From Competibacter_A sp037045685 (lineage in GTDB: Bacteria > Pseudomonadota > Gammaproteobacteria > Competibacterales > Competibacteraceae): a stretch of DNA of 64,000 bases. Positions 24,798-32,430 of this stretch are shown piece by piece (position 1 is the first letter of the stretch; each line of letters opens with the position of its first letter). The notes below the pieces were generated by a model. It did not search any database. It saw only the letters and a program-made list of their open reading frames with translations, and was not told the DNA's origin. The stretch spans positions 60,092-124,091 of the forward strand of contig JBAOII010000038.1 in NCBI GenBank assembly GCA_037045685.1, given 5' to 3'. The position numbers and the translations under genes are program-made.

Positions 24798-27542
24798 TCA
24801 TTCGCTCCGCGTTCGGCGGCGGCGCGGTTTTTCGGTCGGTTCGGGCAAATCCCGGATGCGCCGCACCCAGAGCGCGATGTCCGGGTCCATCCGCGCCAGC
24901 ACCGCCTGCGGGTTCTTCGCTTCGTCCACCTGCGCGAGCGCTTCTAACAGGGATGCCTGCTTGGGTGCATTTGGGTCCAATTCCGGGGTCAACAATCCCG
25001 CCACATCGCGGATCAGGCCGGGGTCCCGGCAATCCCGCGCGAAGGCGGACACGATCTCGGAAAGCGCGGAATTCGGGGAAAGGTCCGGATTTTGGAGCAG
25101 GCCGCAGAGGCGCACCACGCGCGGCAATACGCCTCGGGCGGCCTCGAAGCCCGCCGCCCGGCCTTCCGCCGCCGCGACACGCGCGATGGCCGCCCCAACG
25201 TCAGGCCAGAAGAAGTATCCGCTGGGCAAGCGATCCGAATAAGTTTCGAGCAGCTTGTCCAAGCGTTTCCCAAGCACGCGCTCGGGTGGCGGCCGCAAAA
25301 AGTTCTTCAAGCCATCGTCTCCAATCGGGTTCCTTTTCGTCTTGCGGCGTTTTTTCATCCTCCGCCACCCAGATGGCAAAGGCGTCGATGGCCTCGGGCG
25401 AGGGTACATGCGCTGCCGCTGCGATGGCCTCGATGGCCGCCTACCTCATATTGAAGCGCTCCGATACGGATCGAGCGAGCGCGAAAGACTCTAGGGCGAT
25501 GGCCAGGGCCTCCTCGTGCCGATCCCAACTGGCCGAGCGAAAAGGCGGCAAGTCGCAGGGCTACGGCCTGTTCGCGGACATCTCCCGACTTGGGCAGCCA
25601 GAGTCGGCGGCCTCGCGCGCCGTCCCGATGGCTTCCTCGTGCCGTCCCAACTGGCCGAGCGACCAAGGCGGCATATCGCAGGGCTACGGCCTGCTCGCCG
25701 GATATCCCCCGCCCGGGCGGCCGAGATCGGCGGCGTCCCGCGCCGTCCCGATGGCCTCCTCGTGCCGACCCGACTGGCCGAGCGACCAGGCGCGACAACG
25801 AAGCGCCAATGCTCCCAAGGATTCGGGCAGTTCGGTCGGGATGGCCTCGTCTACTTTAGCCAAAGACTGGATCACGAGCGGTTCTGTCGCCGCTTAGGTT
25901 GTCCAGCAAAATACCCCGCTCGTAGTGGAGCAGCACTTGCGCCGCCGAATCTGTGTTCGCCGCGATTTCTCCGGTCAGCCGCTCGTCGGACTGGTCCACC
26001 AACCCCATACGGGCAAGGGCCTGGGCCGCAATGATCGCGCCAGCGGCTTTGGCGATGGGCGTTGCTGGCTCCCACTGGCGAATTTGATCGGCGATGGTCT
26101 TCAGGATGGTCTTGTAGATCGCGCAAAATCTGATCGATGGGTATCGGGATCGCCTCGCCGCAGCAGTTTGCGACCCGTTTTAGCCGCTGGCCGAAATACC
26201 AAAAATACCCGTTGAATCTGTTGCTTGCTGGGACGCCTTCGCAGGCCAAGTCAGCGAAAATCCGGGCTTCGGCGGGCTGGCCCGCGTTCAGGTGCCGCAT
26301 CGCCTGCGCCCGTTGTTCCTCCCGCGAGTAGAAGGCCCGCAGGAAATCGAGAATGGTGGCGAGCGGCGTTTGCAGCGCGAGCTGCTGGCCCTGGCGCAAG
26401 CGGTAGAAGTGCGCGAACACCCGGTCGGTGACGCGGTAGAGCGTCTCGCGGCCGTCCAGCGCGGGCAATCCCCGGATGATGTCGGCGCGCTGCAAATCCT
26501 GCATCACTCGGGCGATGGTGCTTTGCCCCACCGCGCCGACGCGCTGGGCCAGCTCGGTCTGCGACGCCGGTTCGCCGCCCCGGATCAGCGCATCGAACAA
26601 GCCCTGGGCCAGGGCGGGCAGATCGTCGATGCGGCGCCGGTAATAGTCCGCGAGCTTGTCGGCCAGCGCGTCCATGGTGGCGGCGACCGACAGTGCATCC
26701 TGCGTCTCCAGCACATCGGCCAGCAGTTGCGCCAAGCGCGGGTTGCCGCCGATGAAATCGGCCACGGCCCGCGCCTTGGCCTCCGCTGCCGGGTCGAGCG
26801 GTGCCAGCGCCTCCGCCTCGCGACGACGGTTGAAATAGAGGATGCAGGTATCCTGCGACCAGGGTTCCAGGCGGATCGACTGAAAGGCTTGGAACAAGGG
26901 ACGGTCGTAATCCATATCCACCGAGCCGGTCGCCGTGGCGATCAGCATGACGCGGTTGCGCGGACGATCCAGCCACTTGCGCAGGCGCTGTTCGGCGGCA
27001 TCCTCCTTGAAGACGCTGGCGAGGAGAACATCGAAATTCTCGATCACCACCACGACCATGCCCCGGCCCTCTGGCAAAGACCGATCCAGTTCGCGTTCGA
27101 GCCGATCAACCGCCTCGCCCCACTGGTGGGCCTCTTTCTCGGGATCGGGCCACTGGAACATCGCCCCCGCCCAGCTTCGATCCTCGCCGGTGCGCAAGTC
27201 GGCGACCTTGTGGGCGATGTAGGCCGGAAGCGCGTGGGGATTGCGCGTCAGGTTGTGCTGCTCTTCCGGCAGCAGCACGAAGGGGATGGGCACATCCCGC
27301 GCGGCGGCGAGGTCCGCAGTCTCGATCTGCACCAGACGGGCCACGAAGGATTTACCGAACCCGCGTGGGCCGTAGATCGCGACGTGCTGCAACGCGCCCG
27401 GCGCGGCCCCGAAGCTGCGCCGAACGGCGTCCATGATTCGCCCGGTTTCCTTCTCGCGGCCGGTGGCGAGCGTGCGGATGGCCTCGTCGGTCATCCGATG
27501 GGTCATGAAGGTCTGGACGAGCGGAGCGGCGGGCGCGTTCAT
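24798..27542 (-). pseudogene. STAND-like NTPase with winged helix and TPR-like repeats, multiply frameshifted
   Basis: Second gene of an NTPase pair. ATG 27542 overlaps the stop of the upstream ATPase gene by one base (TGATG). The intact first part has Walker A IYGPRGFGKSF, a Walker-B-like strand VVVVIENFDVLL with Glu in place of Asp, a sensor-like strand VMLIATATGS, and a winged helix with QTELAQRVGAVGQSTIARVM. Near 26120-26150 the frame shifts; the next frame gives AIYKTILKTIADQIRQWEPA and stops at 25856. Further shifts split a TPR-like repeat block, and the C-terminal part (with RLPSGYFFWPDVGAAIARVA) ends at 24798. At least five indels are needed to join the pieces. It could be a decayed gene or a badly called repeat region. 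Confidence 0.65.
25511..25795 (-). repeat. 123-bp tandem repeats encoding TPR-like units
   Basis: The block TCCTCGTGCC recurs at 25511, 25634 and 25757, exactly 123 bp apart, with strong similarity across two full units and a third partial one. On the minus strand each unit reads SLGQLGRHEEAIGTAREAAD followed by a helix around EQAVALRLAAF, a two-helix pattern like TPR with a period of about 40 residues. Each copy holds its own small insertion, so no single frame reads the whole array. Confidence 0.8.
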
Positions 27543-28720
27543 CAGGCCAGCCGCGACCGCTTCCACCACAATCGAGCCAGCCGCGACGCCGGCACCCAAG
27601 TCCGATTCGCGTCGGCGTCTTCGGTGAAATGGATGAAGCCATCCTCGACCAACATATCCAGGAACTCCGCCAGATCGATGCGGGAGTAGCCTTCGGCCAG
27701 TTCGAGGTCGTCCAGCCGGATTCCGTCCGCCGCGTCCATGATCCGTTTCAGGACCGGAACCACCAGCTTTCTTTGACCGTCCTTGTCGATCTCGCCATAG
27801 ATTTTGAAGCGCTTGTTGAACTGGTTGTAGAAATCGTCGTGCAGGACCGGGCGCACGTTTTTGGCGAAGACCTCGGCGAAATAGTCGGGTGGCGAGGGCG
27901 ATTCGACACCGATCTCCAGCAGGCCCTTGACCAGAAAACTCGGATACAGCACGCCGGACTGCTTGAGAAATTCGCGCGTGTGCTCGTCGGTCCAGCGACC
28001 TTGCGAGGGTTCCGCCGTCGCTTGGCGGATGAACTCCCGCGCTTCGTCCTCGGTGAGTTCGGGTACGTCGAACGGCAACAGGTCGTTGAGATGCTCGCGG
28101 CTCAGCCCGTATTTTCGCGACAAGGCGGTGACGCCGATGGAGCCGGTCAGCAGCATCTTCATACCCGCATCGCGCCATTCGCGCATCGCGGCCAGCAGTT
28201 GATCGGCTTCGTCCCGCCCTTCCTTCGGGTTTCGCTCCAGAATGTTCTTCAACAAAAACGAAAATTCGTCGATCACCAGCAGCGGCGGCGCCGAGGTTGC
28301 GCGCAAGGCGTCGCGGATACCGTTGTACGCCTCCCGCCAATACGCCGATACGAGAGCCTCGCCGGTCTTGGTGCCGCTCGCCAGCGCCTCCAGAACTTTT
28401 CTGATCGGGCTGTCCTTGGCGATGAAACCGAGCACGCGGCCTTTCAGGTCCGACTCCTTGGGCAGCGCACCGAGCAGTTCGCCAAGCAAATCCTGAATCG
28501 ATTTCAGGCCTTGGGCATCGACAAACGCCACAGGTTTGCTGGCCGCCTTCATCTGCTCGATGACGTAGAGACGCAGAGTCGATTTGCCGATGCGGCGCAG
28601 GCCGAACATCTTGACGCCGCCGCTGCTCGCCAACGTGCGCAGGAGCTTGTTCTGTAGTGCGGGCCGGTCGAAGCGTTGGTTACCAGACACGGCATTGCCG
28701 TAGAAGGGGACGAGCACCAT
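27542..28720 (-). CDS. AAA/STAND-type ATPase (archaeal-ATPase-like), first gene of NTPase pair
   Basis: P-loop NTPase of 392 residues. It has Walker A FGLRRIGKSTLR (about residues 39-50), Walker B LLVIDEFSFLL, and a sensor-like strand MKMLLTGSIGVTALSRK, followed by a lid and a C-terminal winged-helix region (about 300-385, SRIDLAEFLDMLVEDGFIHF). This layout resembles the archaeal-ATPase/nSTAND classes that appear in regulators and defence proteins. The start ATG 28720 has GGAG 8 nt upstream. The gene is co-transcribed with a second NTPase and a phosphatase-like protein. No function is established. Confidence 0.78.
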   Translation of the reverse strand: MVLVPFYGNAVSGNQRFDRPALQNKLLRTLASSGGVKMFGLRRIGKSTLRLYVIEQMKAASKPVAFVDAQGLKSIQDLLGELLGALPKESDLKGRVLGFIAKDSPIRKVLEALASGTKTGEALVSAYWREAYNGIRDALRATSAPPLLVIDEFSFLLKNILERNPKEGRDEADQLLAAMREWRDAGMKMLLTGSIGVTALSRKYGLSREHLNDLLPFDVPELTEDEAREFIRQATAEPSQGRWTDEHTREFLKQSGVLYPSFLVKGLLEIGVESPSPPDYFAEVFAKNVRPVLHDDFYNQFNKRFKIYGEIDKDGQRKLVVPVLKRIMDAADGIRLDDLELAEGYSRIDLAEFLDMLVEDGFIHFTEDADANRTWVPASRLARLWWKRSRLA

Positions 28721-28730
28721 GGCTTCACTC

Positions 28731-28811
28731 CTATACGCAAAAAGAGATATCTGTTTTATAGCATATCAAAATCCCGGCCGCAACTTTACTATACGATAAA
28801 AGAGATATCTG
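28731..28811. promoter_or_regulatory. two 23-bp direct repeats in the NTPase-operon promoter
   Basis: Two copies lie at 28731-28753 and 28789-28811 and match at 21 of 23 positions. Each begins CTATACG and ends AAAGAGATATCTG, with the palindrome AGATATCT inside. The spacing is 58 bp, and the surrounding 150 bp are much richer in A+T than the genes. The copy nearest the ATPase abuts its ribosome site, and the other lies where a promoter would be expected, so these are good candidates for operator sites of an autoregulated operon. Confidence 0.65.
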
Positions 28812-28873
28812 AAAAAACAGATAAAAAAGTTGGACTGGATAAAATCGATTTCAAGAATCTTCGAAGGATCGCT

Positions 28874-29535
28874 CTAAACCGGCGCCATCAGCTCAGGCCC
28901 TCCGTTGCCGGGCCGATTGACCGCTAGCCCCACCGGCCAGAGCGTCGTGCGTTCGGCCGGATACGGCCGCAAAAGCGGCAACAGCCGGGCCGAGTCCCGC
29001 AAGGCCGGGTCCAGCCAAGCGTCGTAATCCGCCGGGTCCAGAATCACCGGCATCCGGTCGTGAATTTCAGCGATGCGCGCGTTGGCCTGAGTCACCACAA
29101 GCGTGCAGGATTCGACAACCTGCCCTTCCCGCTCCCAGCGCTCCCACAAGCCGGCAAACGCAAACGGCTCGCTCTCGACCAAGCCGATGCAGTAGGGCTG
29201 CTTGCGGCTGTCGATCTTTCGCCATTCGTAAAACCCGTCGGCGGGAATCAGGCAGCGCCGTTGGCGGAAGGCTTGGCGGTAGGCGGGCTTGTCGGCCACC
29301 GTCTCGGCGCGGGCGTTGATGGTGCTGTACTTCGAGCGGGGCTCCGGCGACCAGCTCGGAACCAAACCCCAGCGCAACCACGCCAGCTCCCTACCGCCAT
29401 CGACAGCGCGAATCGCCAGCACCGCCTGATTTGGCGCCACGTTGTAGCGCGGCGAATAATCGGCCGGCAGCGACAACCTGAAACGCTCGGCCAAGACCTC
29501 GGCCCGAGCTCTGCCTGAATGAAACGACCGCACAT
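28874..29535 (-). pseudogene. SRAP (SOS response-associated peptidase, YedK/HMCES type), frameshifted near 29507
   Basis: SRAP proteins cap abasic sites in single-stranded DNA through Cys2. The genuine start is ATG 29535 (MCGRFIQAEL), preceded by AGGAGG. After about nine codons the frame is lost: the rest of the protein (LAERFRL, YSPRYNVAPNQ, LRWGLVPSW, NARAETV, RRCLIPADGFYEW) reads in another frame, which opens only from a GTG at 29533 and lacks the catalytic Cys2. One base added near 29507-29509 restores a 220-residue protein. The conserved SRAP core (NVAPNQ, WGL, NAR-E, CLIPADGFYEW, HDRMPVIL) is otherwise complete. Confidence 0.85.
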
Positions 29536-29638
29536 GCTAAAGCCTCCTCCGCGATGATCCGTTGACACCTGCCCGCAGGCTGACGTAGCGTGTGGTTGTC
29601 GCTACTTTCTTCAAACCGCCGCTTCGGACACCGCTCGA

Positions 29639-30232
29639 ATGAACCTGGAACGCTGCGCTTGGTGCGGTGCCGATCCCCTCTATGTCCGTTACCACGACGA
29701 AGAGTGGGGCGTTCCGGTCCACGACGACCACCGGTTGTTCGAGATGTTGGTCCTGGACGGCGCGCAAGCCGGCCTCAGTTGGCTGACCATCCTGCGCAAG
29801 CGGGAAAACTATCGCCAAGCGTTCGACCGTTTCGACCCGGAATTGATCGCCCGCTACGACGAGCGGCGCATCGCAGAATTGCTCGCCGATCCCGGCATCG
29901 TGCGCAACCGCCTGAAGATCGAAGCGGCGGTCAAGAACGCCAGAGCCTATCTGGCGCTGCGGGAACGGCACGGCGCCCTCGACACGTTTCTCTGGCGTTA
30001 CGTCGATGGCGAGCCCAGGCAAAACGCTTGGCGCTCGCCGGCGGAAGTCCCCGCGCGCACGGCGGAAGCAGAGGCGATGAGCCGCGATCTGAAACGGCTC
30101 GGTTTTTCGTTCGTCGGTCCCACGATTTGCTACGCCTTCATGCAAGCGGCCGGCATGGTCAACGATCACACCATCGACTGCTTTCGTCATCGGGAACTGG
30201 GGAAACGGGATTCGCCGGCCACGACCGCTTGA
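29639..30232 (+). CDS. tag: DNA-3-methyladenine glycosylase I
   Basis: Base-excision repair glycosylase (197 residues) that removes 3-methyladenine. The family blocks are CAWCGADPLYVRYHDEEWG, DGAQAGLSWLTILRKRENYR, and the C-terminal GFSFVGPTICYAFMQAAGMV with NDHTIDCFRH. Zinc ligands of E. coli Tag (two Cys, two His) have counterparts in the N-terminal CAWCG/YHDEEWG and C-terminal NDHTIDCF segments. It is divergent from the SRAP gene, another DNA-damage gene. Confidence 0.93.
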   Translation: MNLERCAWCGADPLYVRYHDEEWGVPVHDDHRLFEMLVLDGAQAGLSWLTILRKRENYRQAFDRFDPELIARYDERRIAELLADPGIVRNRLKIEAAVKNARAYLALRERHGALDTFLWRYVDGEPRQNAWRSPAEVPARTAEAEAMSRDLKRLGFSFVGPTICYAFMQAAGMVNDHTIDCFRHRELGKRDSPATTA

Positions 30233-30274
30233 GCGGACGGCCAAATTCATCCCGGCGTCCCCATCCCGCAACGG

Positions 30275-31087
30275 CTAACGGCGGAGAAAGTCCCGGATCG
30301 CCCGCCAGTATTCGCGGTGCTGCTGGAGATCGTTGTGGCCGGCGTTCGCGATGGTCACCACGTCTTTGGGGCCGCCCCAAAGGTCGAACAGGCGCCGCGA
30401 GTGCCGGGCGGGAATGATTTCGTCGTGGGAGGCGACGATCATCCGTAACGGCGCGGTGATCGACGGCGCGAGCGCGGCCGAATCGTACAGGTCGCCCAGC
30501 GCCAAGCGAACTGGCAGGAACGGGTAAAGATGGCGCGCGACTTCGGTGATGCTGTCGAACGGCGCGATCAGCAGCGCACCGCGCACCGGCCGCCGGCTGG
30601 TCAGATAGGTGGCGACGCCGCTGCCCAAACTGCGTCCGATGACGACCACGCGGGCGGAATCGATGTCGGGCTGACCGATAAAATGGTCGTAAACCGTCAG
30701 CGCATCCCCCAGCAACGCCCGCTGGCTCGGCTTGCCGGCGCTCAGCCCGTAACCCCGATAGTTGACCAGGGCCAAATCCCACCCGGCGAAGACATCGGCG
30801 AATTCGAGCATCCAGGAGATTTCTTCGGCGTTACCGCCGAAATAGATCGCCAGCGGTCGCGCCGGACCCGTCCCGCCGGGGACGCGCCAGCCGTGCAACC
30901 GCACGCCGTCGGCCGCCGCGATCGATACTTCGGCCGCCCGAGGATAACGGGCCAAAATTTTCTGCCGGTCGGTCGGATCGAGCGGTTGGGGGAAGTAAAT
31001 CAAATTCTCGCCAGCCGCCATCAGCGCCATCAGAACGCCCCCGACGATCAGCGCGACCGTCGCCGATACCGCGAGCGGGCGACGCAT
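30275..31087 (-). CDS. membrane-anchored alpha/beta hydrolase
   Basis: Serine hydrolase of 270 residues, with an N-terminal hydrophobic anchor or signal (about residues 8-27, TVALIVGGVLMALMAAG) followed by an alpha/beta-hydrolase domain. The nucleophile lies in VIGRSLGSGVAT (GxSxG), the acid probably in VASHDEIIPARHS, and the histidine in NAGHNDLQQH. The layout is that of the BEM46/YfhR-like group, which has unknown substrates. It shares the strand of the thioesterase and truA genes, separated from the former by 38 bp. Confidence 0.8.
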   Translation of the reverse strand: MRRPLAVSATVALIVGGVLMALMAAGENLIYFPQPLDPTDRQKILARYPRAAEVSIAAADGVRLHGWRVPGGTGPARPLAIYFGGNAEEISWMLEFADVFAGWDLALVNYRGYGLSAGKPSQRALLGDALTVYDHFIGQPDIDSARVVVIGRSLGSGVATYLTSRRPVRGALLIAPFDSITEVARHLYPFLPVRLALGDLYDSAALAPSITAPLRMIVASHDEIIPARHSRRLFDLWGGPKDVVTIANAGHNDLQQHREYWRAIRDFLRR

Positions 31088-31125
31088 GAGGGCGACGGCG
31101 TCCGGGAACCGACCATCGCGGCGGT

Positions 31126-31551
31126 CTAACCGCGCCCGGCGGCTTTCTCCGCCACCTTGGCGTTGAACTTGCCGGCGTCGATCACGAACCGCTGGTGCGT
31201 GCCCCGACAGATCGGCTCGACGCCATCGTGCGCTTCCACCGAGAAGGTGAGCTTCTTGCCTTCCACCCGCTCCAGGCGAACTCGCACCTTCACCGTGAAA
31301 CCCGGTGGCGTCGCCGCCGTGTGGCTCAGATCGACATGCGTCCCGACCGACTGCTCGCGCGGCCAATCCAGATGTGGCATCAGCGCCCGAATGCAGGTCC
31401 ATTCGATCAGCCCCACCATGAAGCCGGTCGCGAACACGTCCGGCATCGCCTGAAACTCCGGCGCTTCCGGGTACAGATGGGGAACGGTCTTGGTGATCGG
31501 CACCACGAATTCGAACTCGCCGGTCAAGCCGGGCTGTAAGGTCTCTCGCAT
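31126..31551 (-). CDS. hot-dog thioesterase (FlK-like)
   Basis: Acyl-CoA thioesterase-like hot-dog protein of 141 residues. VFATGFMVGLIEWTCIRAL followed by SVGTHVDLSHTAATPPG matches the pattern of fluoroacetyl-CoA thioesterase FlK, with Thr, Glu and His candidates for the catalytic triad. FlK-like proteins in proteobacteria rarely act on fluoroacetate, so the substrate remains open. The start overlaps the end of truA by 28 bp, which suggests co-translation. Confidence 0.78.
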   Translation of the reverse strand: MRETLQPGLTGEFEFVVPITKTVPHLYPEAPEFQAMPDVFATGFMVGLIEWTCIRALMPHLDWPREQSVGTHVDLSHTAATPPGFTVKVRVRLERVEGKKLTFSVEAHDGVEPICRGTHQRFVIDAGKFNAKVAEKAAGRG

Positions 31552-32357
31552 GGGTCAACATCCTCAAACGGCTCTATGAAACCCGGCGCGATCCCGGCAT
31601 TCGCCGGCAGATCGAACCGCTCGGGATAACGCACCGCCAGCAGGTACAAACCGTCGGCCGGCGCCGTCACTCCGCCCTGGGTCCGGTCGCGCCGCTCCAG
31701 CACGTCCCGCGCCCACTCGATTGGCCGGTCGCCGGCGCCGATAGCCAGCAGCACGCCGGCGATATTGCGGACCATGTGATGCAGAAAGGCGTTGGCTTCC
31801 ACCTCCAGCACCACGCCGGCGCCCCGTCGGCGCACGGTCAGCTCGCGGATTTCCCGAACCGGATGCCGCGCTTGACACTCGGCGGCGCGAAAGGAGCTGA
31901 AATCGTGTTCGCCGACCAAGGCTTGGCCGGCGGCGTGCATCCGCTCGGCATCGAGCGGGCGATAGCACCAGGTCGCTCGCTGTCGCCACAACGCCGAGCG
32001 GTGCGGCCGGTCGTAAATCAGGTAGCGGTAGCGGCGGGCCAGCGCCGAGAACCGGGCATGGAAATCCTCGGGCACCTCGCGCGCCCAACTCAGGCTGAGA
32101 TCCGGCGGGAGATGGGCGTTGCCGCCCAAGATCCAGGACCGGGCCGAGCGCGCCGCCGCAGTGTCGAAATGCACCACCTGGCCGATGCCGTGCACCCCGG
32201 CGTCGGTCCGGCCGGCGCAAATCGAGCTGACCGGGTGATTCGCGACCCGGCTCAGCGCCCGCTCCAGACAGGTTTGCACCGTCCGCACGCCGGGCCGCTG
32301 GGCCTGCCAGCCCCGGAACCCGGCACCATCGTATTGAACGCCCAACGCCACGCGCAT
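31524..32357 (-). CDS. truA: tRNA pseudouridine(38-40) synthase TruA
   Basis: Converts uridines 38-40 of many tRNAs to pseudouridine. The 277-residue protein has the catalytic Asp in CAGRTDAGVHGIGQVVHF, the early block VQYDGAGFRGWQ, and the second-half motif ANAFLHHMVRNIAGVLLAIG. A terminator-like hairpin lies only 14 nt upstream of ATG 32357, so it probably has its own promoter inside the hairpin region or depends on read-through. Confidence 0.95.
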   Translation of the reverse strand: MRVALGVQYDGAGFRGWQAQRPGVRTVQTCLERALSRVANHPVSSICAGRTDAGVHGIGQVVHFDTAAARSARSWILGGNAHLPPDLSLSWAREVPEDFHARFSALARRYRYLIYDRPHRSALWRQRATWCYRPLDAERMHAAGQALVGEHDFSSFRAAECQARHPVREIRELTVRRRGAGVVLEVEANAFLHHMVRNIAGVLLAIGAGDRPIEWARDVLERRDRTQGGVTAPADGLYLLAVRYPERFDLPANAGIAPGFIEPFEDVDPCERPYSPA

Positions 32358-32370
32358 CCGCCGCCGCTCC

Positions 32371-32408
32371 GCCAAAACAAAATCCCCCGACCGCGAGGAT
32401 CGGGGGAT
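32371..32408 (-). terminator. Rho-independent terminator after the L,D-transpeptidase gene
   Basis: On the minus strand, ATCCCCCGA (32408-32400) pairs with TCGGGGGAT (32390-32382) around a nine-base loop, followed by TTTTGTTTTGG. It lies about 23 bp after the transpeptidase stop and immediately ahead of truA. Confidence 0.8.
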
Positions 32409-32430
32409 CACGGGCACTCCGTGGGCCGAA

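Noticed and set aside
25511..25795. Regular 123-bp repeats as a CRISPR array
   Set aside because: There are no alternating repeats and unique spacers; similarity runs through the whole 123-bp unit and translates to TPR-like helices.
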